Of a DNA stretch of 64,000 nt, positions 35,009 to 45,930 are shown piece by piece. Under the pieces are notes generated by a model. That model was not told the origin of the DNA and did no database searches. It worked only from the letters and a program-made list of their open reading frames with translations. The stretch lies in the NCBI RefSeq assembly GCF_041146395.1, contig NC_090989.1, positions 222,364,843 through 222,428,842 of the forward strand, written 5' to 3'. Source of the stretch: Eulemur rufifrons (lineage: Eukaryota; Chordata; Mammalia; Primates; Lemuridae). The position numbers were made by a program, and so were the translations under genes. Within the stretch, counting starts at the first letter, position 1. Each line of letters starts with the position of its first letter.

Positions 35009-35312
35009 AGAAGTTTTGTCAGACTCAAGGCCAGGTGTGGTGACGCATGCCTGTAATCCCAGCAGTCTGGGAGGCCAAGGCAGGAGGATTGCTTGAGCCC
35101 AGGAGTTTGAGACCCCCAGCCTGGGCAGCATAGCAAGACCCAATCTCTGCAAAAAATAAAAATAAAAAAATTAGCCAGAAGTGGTGGCTTGTGCCTGTAG
35201 TCCTCACTACTCAGGAGGCTGAGACAGGAGGATCGCTTGAGCCCAGGAGTTCAAGGCTACAGTGAGCTATGATCATGCCACTGCACTCCAGCCTGGGCAA
35301 CAGAGTGAGACT
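35009..35312 (+). mobile_element. Alu SINE, dimeric, first half of an inverted pair
   Basis: 'ggccaggtgtggtgacgcatgcctgtaatcccagcagtctggg' (from 35029) to 'ctgggcaacagagtgagac'. Its target duplicate on the left is 35009-35028; the matching copy lies at 35601-35619, beyond the second Alu, so the second Alu landed in this one's tail. Confidence 0.9.
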
Positions 35313-35600
35313 TTTATTTTTTGAGACAGAGTCTCCCTCTGTTGCCCTGCAGAGAGTGCAGTGGCATCCTCATAGCTCACAGCAACCTCAAACTCCTGGG
35401 CTCAGGTAATCCTCCTGCCTCGGCCTCCCGAGTAGCTGAGCCTACAGGCTCATGCCACGACACCCGGCCAGTTTTTCTATTTTTAGTAGAGATGGGATCT
35501 TGCTCTCCTCAGGCTGGTCTCAAACTCCTGACTTCAAGCGATCCTCCCACCTAGGCATCCCAGAGTGCCAGGATTGCAGGAATAAAATTAAAATTTAAAA
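35313..35600 (-). mobile_element. Alu SINE, dimeric, antisense, second half of an inverted pair
   Basis: 'tttttgagacagagtctccctctgttgccctg' through 'agtgccaggattgcagga', followed by 'ataaaattaaaatttaaaa', which reads as the remaining A-rich tail of the first Alu. There is no spacer between the two Alus. Confidence 0.88.
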
Positions 35601-35619
35601 AGACGTTTTGCAAACTCAA

Positions 35620-36020
35620 AAATACATAATAGAGCAGGTAACGTTCCTTCAAGCTCAGATCTTTTTCCCAAGACATCTTCCCTACCTGGCATGTTAATGC
35701 CCTGAAGCTTAGGAAACTCCAGGAGAATAAACTGACACATTCTCTGGAGCCCTTGAGGATAGAGAATCTACTTCCCCCAGCAAAGCAGCCAAGAAGGAAG
35801 AGTCAATCCATAAAACAATAATAAAAGTAAGTTGTGGAAATGGACTGGTTTACTAAAAAAATAAATAAATCTTGATTTTAAATGGGTTCTCACTTCCACA
35901 CAGCTTTAGCATTCACAAAATGACAGTCCGTAGATCTAATCTCCAAATGTGCTTTTCAGCATTCAGTGTTCTTAATATTGAGAGATTCTGAATACAAATC
36001 CTAATGTGTGCCTCTCCTAA
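35620..36020. other. Unassigned non-coding DNA
   Basis: No recognised element; includes 'aaaaaaataaataaatc' at 35856-35872. Confidence 0.4.
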
Positions 36021-36021
36021 C

Positions 36022-36127
36022 AAAAAAAAAAAAAGGAAGAAAAGAGAGAACAGAACAAGGAGAGAAAGGAAAAGAAGAGGAGAAGAGAGAAAGAAAAAGA
36101 AAAGAAAATAGACAAGAGAAAAGAAAG
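36022..36127. repeat. Polypurine tract
   Basis: About 106 bases almost wholly A and G on the plus strand ('gagaaaggaaaagaagaggagaagagagaaag'), with only three or four C interruptions and one T. The lysine/glutamate-rich open frame over it is an artefact of composition. Confidence 0.9.
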
Positions 36128-36654
36128 TCTGGCAACATTAGGTCCAGATTCATCTGGCAACAATCAGCCAGAGCTGAGTCACTGTTACCCCCTTGAACTG
36201 GGACTCCAGGCCCTACTGCTTGTTTTCCTGCTGTCCTGTGTCCTGCCCCTCTCCTCCAGCACCTACCTGACCCCCTCACAGATGCCTGAGGTTGCAAATC
36301 CTGGTCTACAAAGCTCTCCCCCTCCCCGCACCCCAACCACTGCCACAGATCACAGCAGCCCTGCAGAGCATGCAAGGGAAAGACTTTTAGCCTCCCCAGT
36401 TACAATCAAAACACAAGCAAAGAATCTCCCCAAATTTCTTTATTATCATGTTCTTTTCTGCAGCATATAGAAAGTTAATTAAACAATGATGACCTGTTAA
36501 ACAGAGGCTGGATTCAGCTTTTCTTTTTTTCTGATCTGATCAGATCATACAACTATAGCACATTATAAATAACTAAGAAGATTTTGAAGGCCTGATGCCA
36601 GGGTACATCCCAGATGATATAATTCAGAATCACTAGAGGTGAGGACCAGTCAAT
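36128..36654. other. Unassigned non-coding DNA
   Basis: No recognised repeat. The antisense 124-codon frame (36001-36375) comes partly from the polypurine tract. Confidence 0.4.
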
Positions 36655-36770
36655 AGTTTGGGGTTTTTTTATTAATTTATTTTATAAATTTTTGATTGAT
36701 ACATATTTATACATGTTTACGGGGTACCTGTGATATTTGGTTACATGCACAGAATGTATGAGGATCTTAA
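36655..36770 (-). mobile_element. L1 3' UTR fragment, antisense
   Basis: 'ttattaatttattttataaatttttgattgatacatatttatacatgtttacggggtacctgtgatatttggttacatgcacagaatgtatgaggatc' is an antisense L1 3' UTR of the same type as 38650-39365. Confidence 0.75.
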
Positions 36771-37832
36771 CCCCCCAGATTGCCCTAGTGTGCCCCCAAG
36801 ACTGAGAATCCTGCCTCCAAGTCTGCCTGACCAATGGCTCCTCAACCCAGTGGAAAAAGGGAGGTGAGTGCAACGCTTCCCTACTGCTGACTGTAGGAAA
36901 AATAAAACTGTTGCCTGAGTCTTTATTCCTGAGCTATTTAGGGGGAAAATGTTGTTCTGTCTCAGAAAGGATTCAGAGCTTTGGTAGTAGGAGCTAGCCA
37001 GAATGGGAAGTCTTACTTCTGAGAGGTTCTAATTAAATCATTCTCTTCTGTAAGACGGCCATTACCAACTCTTCTCACACGTGGCCAGTGGCTAGTCTTA
37101 CTGCTGGAAGTGCCTCTAGCCAGAGCTGTTTATAGGGCTCCTTAGCAGAAGGTCACCGAAATTATTTTATTATGATTTTTTCCACAGAAAGATTTAAATA
37201 AAAGGGGCCAAAGGGGGCACCTGAAATGTTCCAAATATTCACCAGGCAGAAGCACTTAAGCAAGAGGGACACCTTCAGCTGGACAGGCTCCAACTTGGGG
37301 CTGCTCCAAAGCTATGTCCACATGTGGCCTGAGCCAGAGACTAAATGCAGGCACAGGAAGTCATCTCGGGCAGCCAAGGGACATTTAAGGTGAGGCAGTG
37401 ATTTAGTTCAAGGCATAACCTGTTCTGTTAACAGCATTTTAAAATGTGCCCCAACCTATGACTTTTGGAACTGACAATATTCTAAGAATCTGAGGCTACA
37501 TGCTGGAGGAAAAGAAAATGTTCTTACCACTGGCTTAGGAATATGTGGTTATTCCTTGAACCAGGGGTGAAGATGAGTACTATATTAGGAACCAAGCATT
37601 TGTTCTCTCCCTGCTCAATCATCTCTCTAAATAACCTGAGGGCTGCAAAGTATTATTAATCACCAAAAGTTGGGCTCAGCGCTATGCAAGATGACTGAAA
37701 AGGTTTGGTCTCTAATTTCTAGGCGGTGCTTATTAAATATATGCCAACTGATTGATGGATTAATTTATAAGAATTTATCAGAGAACAGATAAACACACAC
37801 TCAGCAGCCACCACCCATGGACAGGCATTATT
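36771..37832. other. Unassigned, repeat-poor stretch
   Basis: About 1 kb without a recognised repeat and without open frames of note. Confidence 0.4.
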
Positions 37833-38354
<522 letters not shown>

Positions 38355-38649
38355 TAAGTTCTCCTTTCTCACTCGTCACATAATCACTTACAGTTTATAA
38401 GCCCGCTGTAGGCTTATAAGCACCTTACCATAAATCTTGCTCAATATGGGGATCCTATCTCCTTGCAAGGCGAGATGCAAACCAGACTAGCTGTACCAAA
38501 AGGCCGACATAAGCCAGCAGAGAAGCACCAGGTGTACCTTGAACACCTGGAGGATATCAGCACCAGGCCAGGCCCTGTGGAAAGGATTCAATGCAAGGAA
38601 AACAGGCAGTGCTCGTCTGTGCCAGAGCCACGCCAAACCAGTTGACTCA
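38355..38649. other. Unassigned non-coding DNA
   Basis: Contains a short direct repeat 'aggtgtaccttgaacacctgg' region; no element named. Confidence 0.4.
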
Positions 38650-38865
38650 CTTTAATCTTTTTTTAAATTATTTTTTATTGATACATAATGATTATGCACA
38701 TTTATGGAGTACATGTGATATTTTGAGACATGCCTACAATGTGTAATGATATCCATCTCCTCGAACATTATTTCTTTGTGTTGAGAACACTTGAAATCTT
38801 GTCTTCTAGCTATTTTGACATATACATAAATTATTGTTATATTTTTAACTATAGTCACTCTACTG

Positions 38866-39228
<363 letters not shown>

Positions 39229-39235
39229 GAACACT

Positions 39236-39311
39236 AGAACTTACTCCTTCTTTTCTTTTTTCTTTTTTTTTATTTTGCCTGAGCTGAAACTGGAGAGAAC
39301 TTACTCCTTCT
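39236..39311 (-). mobile_element. 44-bp micro-retroinsertion with target duplication
   Basis: 'agaacttactccttct' occurs perfectly at 39236-39251 and 39296-39311. The 44 bases between (39252-39295) read on the minus strand as about 27 bases ('ctccagtttcagctcaggca') plus AAATAAA and an A-rich tail. This looks like an extremely 5'-truncated reverse-transcribed RNA. The source RNA is unknown. Confidence 0.8.
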
Positions 39312-39365
39312 ATCTAGGTGTATGCTTGCATCCATTAACCAACTACTCTTTATCTACCCTGCCTT

Positions 39366-40079
39366 CAGATTCACTTGAATCTTGGCCCTCAACCCAACCT
39401 GAGCTGGAATGGGCATCAATCTAAGATAGATAGGGTTGGGGGACAGTTTTAGGCCAGACGCCAGAGTGCTGTTCTTTGAGCTGTTATTGACTTGCAGATA
39501 GTCCTGGGGCATGAAGGATGCAATGTGATAGAAGTCTTTTAGTTGTGGGTTATAGACACTCAACAGAAATTGACCTAAACCAAAAGGAAATTTACAAGTT
39601 TCAAGACATAGTACTGGCTGGGTCCAAGTTCTCAAAAGATGTTACCCAGAATCAGTTGCTTTCCATCCCTCAATTCTGATTTATTCCATGTTGGCTTCAT
39701 TTTCAGACAGGCCCTCTCCAAGTGGTGGTGATAATAATGGCGGAAAGATCCAGGTTCACATTCTGCCAGCTTAGCAGCCCCAGATAGTTCTAGCAAGTAG
39801 CTGGGGCTAACTCACTGTCCTAGCTGCAGTCACATCCCCAGCACTGAACCAACATCTCTGAGCAGAGCAGTCCTCTCACTGGCCAGACCTCTGTCCATGC
39901 CCACTTCTCCTTCAAGAAGAGGAGATTGGCCCTGCTCAGACCACATGGACTAAGACTTGGGGTGCACAAAAGAAGATTAGTGTATTTTCCCAGAAGATGA
40001 ATGGAAACAGGTGTCAAAAACAACTGTGCTGACCCTGTTTGTGTCTCCTGGAGTTATGACATCTATTCTGGTCCTTATT
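39366..40079. other. Unassigned non-coding DNA
   Basis: No recognised repeat or gene. Confidence 0.4.
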
Positions 40080-40165
40080 GGCATTGAATTTCCTGTGTCT
40101 CAAACCTAATAGACAATTCAATAAATAGTTGTAAAATGAATGAATGAATGAGTGGATCTGATTGA
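40080..40165 (+). mobile_element. L2-type 3' end
   Basis: 'ttcaataaatagttgtaaaatgaatgaatgaatgagtgg' is a typical L2 terminus. Confidence 0.6.
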
Positions 40166-40249
40166 GGACATAAAGTATGAACCCATTAAATATTCTGCAA
40201 TATTTGGTGATATTACTAAATGGCTAATATAAAAGCAAAGATGCAAAAA

Positions 40250-40720
40250 TAAAGGAAGAGGTCAGGGGACACCATAGGGAAGAGGCAAGACCTGAACTGG
40301 GTCTTGAAGGATGAGTAGGTGTGGGGCAGGAGAAGGAGGAGGGTGCATTCCAGACAGGGCACAGCATGGCCACTGAGATCAGACAAGTCCCAGGCATCCA
40401 GGGACAGAGAGAAAACTCGCCAGGCAGAGCTTCATATGGGGAAATAGCAGGAGAGGAGTGGGGAAAGTAGGGTGGGACCAACTGAGAGACTGGAATGGCC
40501 ATCTGAGGAGCTAGAACTGTGTCCTGTAGACCCTGGACTGGGGTGAGAAAGGGGAGTTGGCCTTGAAGGGGGAAGGAAGAGTTCAGTTTGGGACAGGATG
40601 GCTTTGCAGTGTCAGCAGGAAGCATGAAGCAGGAGAGTGATGATGACATGCTGCTTTGGAAAGATAAGTGAGGTGGAGACATGGAGGGGGTGAACAGAAA
40701 GGGGTGAAGACAGAAGCAGA
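40250..40720 (-). mobile_element. L2 LINE fragment, antisense
   Basis: 'caagacctgaactgggtcttgaaggatgagtagg' and 'ggtgcattccagacagggcacagcatgg' match the antisense L2 3' region (ctgagatctgaaggatgag..., attccaggcagaggg). The 152-codon antisense frame over it is a relic or chance. Confidence 0.7.
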
Positions 40721-40989
40721 GATTTAGCCGGAAGCTGTTGCCAGGTGAAGGTGACGGGGGCCGGATGCCACCCCGCAGGACAGCCTTTTCCAGCCCAGCC
40801 TCGGAAGCCCATGCCTCAGCCCTCCCCGCGCCTCTTTCTCTCCCCTGCTTTTCCTGCCTCTACTCTCTGAAATCATGTCAGGTATTTTATTATATCCAAG
40901 AAACTTTAACTCAAGGAGGCTCCACCGAGAGAAGGTCTAAAGGAGATCTAGCTCACCAATTCAACTCTTAAAAATGTTTTCCAGGTAGC
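40721..40989. other. Unassigned non-coding DNA
   Basis: No recognised element. Confidence 0.4.
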
Positions 40990-41205
40990 ATTAGCACCTG
41001 GATTCTGCAAACAAACTGACTCAACATACACCATCTCAGCTTCACCATACACTGGCTGTGTGATCATGGGCAAGTAATTCTTATCTGAAAAGTGGTGGTA
41101 ATAATTGAACTTCCCTCAGAGGCCTATTATGGAAATTAATTGTGTTAATAATGTATATAATGTGCCTGACTCAATAAATGTCTTTACTATTATTATTATT
41201 ATTTG
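40990..41205 (+). mobile_element. MIR SINE
   Basis: 'cacctggattctgcaaac', 'acactggctgtgtgatcatgggcaagtaattcttatctgaaaagtggtggtaataattg', 'ctcaataaatgtctttactattattattatt'. Nearly complete. Confidence 0.85.
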
Positions 41206-41379
41206 TATCTGGGAAAATCACAAGCAACCCTGCTGTAGGACTCACCTAGACTTCCTCCCAAAGCTAAAAATTCCTACACACCAGGGAGGAGGCCTTTGGA
41301 GATGGGGTTAAGCTCTTCTCCACTGATCCTCGCTGCTGAGCTGAGACTACAAGCTCCAGGCGCTCCTGAAAGATACTGA

Positions 41380-41397
41380 CCACTAGAGGGAGAATGG
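41380..41397 (+). promoter_or_regulatory. CTCF-like motif
   Basis: 'ccactagagggagaatgg' resembles the CCASYAGRKGGCRS core, with the G-rich strand on plus. Weaker than the other two because the GGCRS part is GGAGA. Confidence 0.3.
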
Positions 41398-41424
41398 ACT
41401 TCCAGAAACCACAGTCCCTTAACC

Positions 41425-41690
41425 CAATGTCTTCCAAACTGCAGTTTTGAAACACATTAGCAGTTGTGGTATCAACTTAGTGGGAACCAACTAGCATTTT
41501 TTTTAAATGAAATAGATTAGAATAGAAAATATCAGCATTAATGGCAGAAGATACAGGTTGATACTGTTTCGTGAAGTATTTGTTGTCGTTACACAGTTAT
41601 AAGACACATCTGTGTCCTGGGTCCCCATATAAAATGTATTTCTCACTGTCATGGTAGGTATCAGAAGAGTTTGGGAAACACTGCCTTAAA
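41425..41690. mobile_element. hAT-type DNA transposon (MER-type)
   Basis: Ends 'aatgtcttccaaactgcagttttgaaacacatta' and 'tcagaagagtttgggaaacactgcc' with middle 'gtgggaaccaactagcattttttttaaatgaaatagattagaatagaaaatatcag' match a common hAT family. The ends are inverted relative to each other. Confidence 0.7.
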
Positions 41691-41989
41691 GAATGTGCAG
41701 GAGGAAACCACCTATTTTCTCTAACTCTCAGACTAACAGCAGCTGGTCACATTCAGGTGAGTCATTATTCTGTATTAAAGAAGAATGGGACATAGGAATA
41801 GAGGACTAGATTTAACTCATGACACCCCATCGTGCCAGGAATTTATGTGGTTTCTCAGATTTCCTTCCTCTGGTGTTCATTAAACATCGGAACCTATCAA
41901 GGTCCAGCCGGGCCCTCCTTTTCTAGGCCTGTAAATACCCTGCATGGCTCTCGCCCTGGGCACTGGCAGTCACTCCCAAGGCCTTCGCT
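41691..41989. other. Unassigned non-coding DNA
   Basis: No recognised element. Confidence 0.4.
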
Positions 41990-42500
41990 GGTCACTCTGT
42001 GTGGCTGAATCTTGAACTGCCTCTTTGGCTTTTAACTCCAGATATGTTTGTCCAAATGATGGCTGGGATGCTCTCTGTGGATGTCACATAAGCTCCTCAA
42101 ATGCAACCTGTCTGAAACTCTACTCACGACCTTCCCTGTACAAAAGGAAAGGTCAAGAACCCTGTGTTCCTTCTCTTGGTCCCCCTCTCCTCTCAATCAC
42201 CCGGTGAGAAAGTCAGCATGGCCGAGTCTCTTTCTCTCTCCATCACTGCCAGCTCGCATCATTTCTACCACCCGTGCCTCCTCTGCCCAGCCTACTTTTC
42301 CCTCCCACTCACTGTTCTAGATGGTTTGTGTCGTCTTCCTCCTGGGCTCCCTGTGTCCAGTCTCTCGCCTTTCCCGCGGATCCTTCCCACGGCATCAGCT
42401 TCCTTACCAAAACACAGGTCCAATCATGTCATTCACTCACATTATTCTCATCTTAAAAACATGCAATAACTCCCCAAAAACAGCTAACTAAAATAAAAAT
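41990..42500 (+). mobile_element. L2 LINE fragment (ORF-proximal)
   Basis: 'gctcctcaaatgcaacctgtctgaaactctactcacgaccttccc' and 'caggtccaatcatgtcattcactcacattattctcatcttaaaaacatgcaataactcccc' match sense L2 wording. Three overlapping open frames (42025-42469) are relics without an intact product. Confidence 0.65.
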
Positions 42501-42799
42501 ATGTAAGCATGGGATTTAAGGCCTAAGCCAGGAATGACAAATGATTCTATCTCAAGTGCCAATGCCAAGTGATCAGTGGTAGCTTCTTGGAGAACTGTGT
42601 TGAGAAGGACCCTGAGGCTTCATGCAAACTCAGCAAGAAGGGTTAACAATGAGCAGAACAGGAGAAGGTAGCTGTCTCTGATCTAGGCTCAATCTATTTA
42701 TTTTGCTTCTTCCTACATAGTCTAACACCAACCACTCAGCCACAACAACTACTTTTTATCACCCAAATACACTATGCAATACTATTAACTGCAAAGACC
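42501..42799. other. Unassigned non-coding DNA
   Basis: Spacer between two L2 pieces; possibly diverged L2. Confidence 0.4.
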
Positions 42800-43115
42800 A
42801 TTTATTTTATGATGCCCTTCTTTAACTGCCTAACCTGCTCTTGCCTCAACTTCCTGCCTCAACTTGATCCTGTAATGCCCTCCCTTCACAGTTTGTGTGT
42901 ACCTCTGCTCAGCATGTATCGACCTCTTTTGTATTGTAAATATTACATATGTATATTATGTGTTGTATATACCTGTGTGCATTTCTGCCTCTCCTACCAG
43001 ACAATAAACTCTTTGAAGGCAGTGAATACATCTCACTCATCAACAATCCCTAAATCCCAGCCACTAACTTTAACATAGAAAGTTTTCAATGGACGTTTAT
43101 AGAACAAATGAACTA
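42800..43115 (+). mobile_element. L2 LINE 3' end
   Basis: 'ctcctaccagacaataaactctttgaaggcagtgaatacatctcac' and 'agaaagttttcaatggacgtttatagaacaaatgaac' are the sense L2 3' end. Confidence 0.75.
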
Positions 43116-43399
43116 TTTAACCAATATTCTAATGGCATGTTGACATGTGGCTTTTAAAAAAAGAAGTCACAAGGAATCTCTGGGAACTGAAACCAACTCA
43201 GAAGTAAAGACACTCTTATAGAGATCTCCCTGTTGCCAGCAGGGAACAAAATCTACAAGGCAGCAGCCCTAAATTGTCAGGTAAGTACTAGAACTGCAAA
43301 TCCAAGAGAAGAATCTCTTTCGTTGGTACAGTGGCACAACATCCGACACTTAAAACGACTGTATGTACACAAGACAAGCCTGTGCCCCTTTAAGTCTCA
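43116..43399. other. Unassigned non-coding DNA
   Basis: No recognised element. Confidence 0.4.
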
Positions 43400-43515
43400 G
43401 AAGACATGACTTGCCCCATATTCTATGAACACCCTTAAGTAGAAGAAGACTCGAACCTACACCTCACACTTCAAATCCACAGCTCAAAGTTGTGCTATTC
43501 CTGCTTCACCAGTGA
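43400..43515 (-). mobile_element. MIR SINE fragment, antisense
   Basis: 'agacatgacttgccccatattctatgaacacccttaagtagaagaagactcgaacctacacc' and 'agctcaaagttgtgctattcctgcttcacc' fit MIR in reverse complement. Confidence 0.65.
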
Positions 43516-43699
43516 GGTTTTTTTTTGTAAATTTTAGCACAAAAGAAGGACTCCACTGCTATTAAAAAATTATAATAATAATAAATGGAGAAACCACTGC
43601 TCTGCACTGCACTGTCTATCCCATAAATGTCTTACCCTCAGGTCCTCTCAGCAGCCCCTAAGCCATTTATCAGAGGGTCCCCAAACTCAACTGGAGACA

Positions 43700-43912
43700 A
43701 GGTGAAGATTTTTTGTTTGTTTGTTTGAGACAGGATCTCATTGTCACCCAGGCTGGAGTACAGTGGCTCCATCACAACTCACTGCAACCTCAAACTCTTA
43801 GGCTCAAGCAGTCCTCCCAGGTAGCTGGGACTACAGGTGCACACCACCATGTCCAGCTAATTTTTTCAATCCAGTTTTTTTTTTTTTTTTTGGTAGATGA
43901 AGATTGTTTTTG
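43700..43912 (-). mobile_element. Alu arm, antisense
   Basis: 'gagacaggatctcattgtcacccaggctggagtacagtggctccatc...acaccaccatgtccagctaatttttt'. A long T run (43875-43892) lies inside. Flanks 'ggtgaagatt' and 'gatgaagatt' may be the target duplication. Confidence 0.8.
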
Positions 43913-44489
43913 AAGAGAAATTTCAAACCACCTTACCAAGTGTTAGCAGCTTAGCAGCTTCTCTCGTTGGTTATTTATATGGAGGCCAATGACTCAAAGC
44001 CCTCACTATCAATTCTCTCTGGTCATGACAGCAAACTGAGGGACACTATTTGTAATGCTGTGATAGCCTGAAAAACTGAGAGACAAGTCACAGACACTGG
44101 GGGCCTTATCTTTCCTTTATAGGGAAATAGCTTCTGTTGTTGTTATTCCTTGAATGCCTCAGAGGGAAAAAAAAAAAAAAAGAAAGAAATTGAACAGAGA
44201 GACAGTGACAGACTTGTTAATTTCCAAAGTTGATGCCAAGTCCTGTGTTAGAAAAAGGACATCACAGGCATTTTGTTCTTCCAAGAAGTGTAATGCTTAG
44301 GATTTTTAATTTCAAGCAGTGCAAAAAGCAAACAGTCTGGGCCACATTGGGAGAGAACACAACGATTTCAACGATTTGGGGGTTATCTTCCCTGTCTTCT
44401 CCCTCCGTGTCTGTGTGGTTCCTCAAACAAAGTGGGCTGGAAAAGTTCAAGCTCAGTTCACAGAAGAGAACATTCTGTACTCGGCACCA
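43913..44489. other. Unassigned, repeat-free upstream of CpG patch
   Basis: No repeat recognised apart from an A-rich run at 44169-44184. Adjoins the CpG-rich segment. Confidence 0.45.
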
Positions 44490-44695
44490 CAGGCCGCGCT
44501 GCTCTCTGTAAAACAAGATCAACAGCATGATCTCAGCCGCCACGGCGGCAGCAGCAGGCATCGCGCTGCCAGCCCACAGCCCCGGCGGTCGAATGCATGC
44601 GCTGTCAAAGGCGATCCCCGGACAGCGCGCTGCGAAGGTGGGGACACGCACGCACGCGCACACCCACACGCACGCACACGGCCCGGGAGAAATGA
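44490..44695. promoter_or_regulatory. CpG-rich patch (candidate CpG island)
   Basis: By eye about 25 CpG dinucleotides fall in some 200 bases ('ggccgcgctg', 'gccgccacggcgg', 'catcgcgctg', 'ccccggcggtcgaatg', 'gacagcgcgctgcg', 'cacgcacgcacgcgcac'), whereas the rest of the window is CpG-poor outside Alus. No Alu or other repeat explains it. It could be a small promoter or enhancer on either strand. Open frames of 151-185 codons cross it on both strands without known similarity. Confidence 0.55.
44636..44684. repeat. (CACG)/(CA) tract
   Basis: 'cacgcacgcacgcgcacacccacacgcacgcacacgg', an imperfect alternating purine-pyrimidine run inside the CpG patch. Confidence 0.75.
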
Positions 44696-45054
44696 CTTTC
44701 CGTCCCTGGCCGTTCAATTGTTACTTCTTCTCCCCAGAGGGTCAAGGAAGTTGTTTGGATTTTTCTCTTTGGAGAGTAATTACAGCCGAAACATTTCCAA
44801 GGAAACAACTCCCTGCGTGTGCACTTCAGCTCTGGCATGGATTGGAGCCTTTCAATCTGTTTGGATGTTACTGTAATCAGATGACAGCAGCAATACTAAA
44901 TGTGCCGCTGCCTGGGCTAAGGGAGGGGACACAGGCAAAGAGGAAGGAGGGGACAGAGAATCCACTTGGCTGTTGCCCCCACGCCCACGCCCAGCCTTTT
45001 TTATTTTCTTGTAGACCCAAAGCCTTCTCTTTCTTTATCTAGAATTTAGCGTGC
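44696..45054. other. Unique, repeat-free DNA downstream of CpG patch
   Basis: Unique-looking sequence with balanced composition. It could be part of a conserved regulatory element with the CpG patch. No reliable exon. Confidence 0.45.
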
Positions 45055-45175
45055 GGTGCGATTCAACACGTATTTACTGAGTGCTTATTTTGTGCCAGGG
45101 CCTGTCCATAGAATAATACCGACAGCAAGGTTTTTCTAGTGAAGTGAAAATCTGGCCTTGAAGCCAGTCAGAAGA
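45055..45175 (-). mobile_element. L2-type 3' end, antisense
   Basis: 'attcaacacgtatttactgagtgcttattttgtgccagggcctgtcc' is the antisense L2 terminus. Confidence 0.65.
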
Positions 45176-45534
45176 GCAAGGAAAGAAAGAAGGAAAATTG
45201 TACGTGGAGACACGTGGCGGCGGATGGGGAGGGGAGAGTTGCTAGAATGAGGAATGGAAGGGCCTGAACACCGGTTGGGTGCTTTTAAATATGACAAAGC
45301 AGACATCTGGCTCGGGCTGCCTCCCCGAGCTCTTTCCACATTGAATGCAAGCCTATTTGCAGGAGGGGGAAATGACAAAAAGAATGCACAAGGGCCCTCA
45401 GCGGGGGAGCGCAAGTGTGTCTCAGCCTCCTGCAAAGGTGGCCCGTTCCTGCTGCCCTGCTGCAGGGGGCAGAGACCAGCGGGGGAGGGGCAGCACAGAG
45501 AGATGGAACCTGGAAAGGCAGGGGCTCCTTCCCA
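45176..45534. other. Unassigned non-coding DNA
   Basis: Moderately G/C-rich; short overlapping open frames on both strands, no recognised element. Confidence 0.4.
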
Positions 45535-45745
45535 AGCGGCTTTGAATCCCGATTTGCTGCCTGTGTGACTTCAGACAAGTTCCCCAGATTTTGTGCCCAT
45601 GAATCTCTGGGCTCTCAGCTATTACCTGGGGAAAAGCTACCTATTGTAGAACTATTGACTGTTGGGGGATTTACGGAAATAATATATGCCTTTGCTTGGC
45701 AGAGACTAGGTGTTTAGTAAATAGTAACCAATGTTATTATTAATG
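45535..45745 (+). mobile_element. MIR SINE
   Basis: 'gctttgaatcccgatttgctgcctgtgtgacttcagacaagttcccc', 'ttacggaaataatatatgcctttgcttggcagagactaggtgtttagtaaatagtaacc'. Confidence 0.75.
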
Positions 45746-45837
45746 TAAGGACCAGTCAGGGAAAGCTGTTGACCAGGGTGTCACTTACGAATTTCCACCA
45801 GTGTGTCCTCTGAAATGTTTTCTTGCCCGAGTATTTT

Positions 45838-45930
45838 CCCAATGTATTTACTTAGTGAATGTCTGCTGAGCACCTGCTCCCGGCAGCCTGCTCTGTGCCA
45901 GGCACAGCACGAGGCGCTGGGGCAACAACA
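45838..45930 (-). mobile_element. L2-type 3' end, antisense
   Basis: 'atgtatttacttagtgaatgtctgctgagcacctgctcc' and 'ctctgtgccaggcacagcacgaggcgctggggcaacaac' fit the antisense L2 terminus. Confidence 0.6.

Noticed and set aside
35029..35600. tRNA- or 7SL-like RNA gene
   Set aside because: The box A/B-like words belong to ordinary Alu arms; there is no complete 7SL RNA sequence.
36008..36196. Lysine/glutamate/arginine-rich frame
   Set aside because: It is a direct product of the polypurine tract.
40224..40682. 152-codon antisense frame
   Set aside because: It overlaps an L2 fragment (L2 sense strand) but does not show reverse transcriptase or endonuclease motifs; it covers the 3' non-coding part.
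44319..45042. Overlapping open frames of 171-185 codons across the CpG-rich patch
   Set aside because: They exist on both strands in several frames, are rich in Ala, His and Arg because of GC content, and resemble no known protein. GC-rich unique DNA gives such frames by chance.
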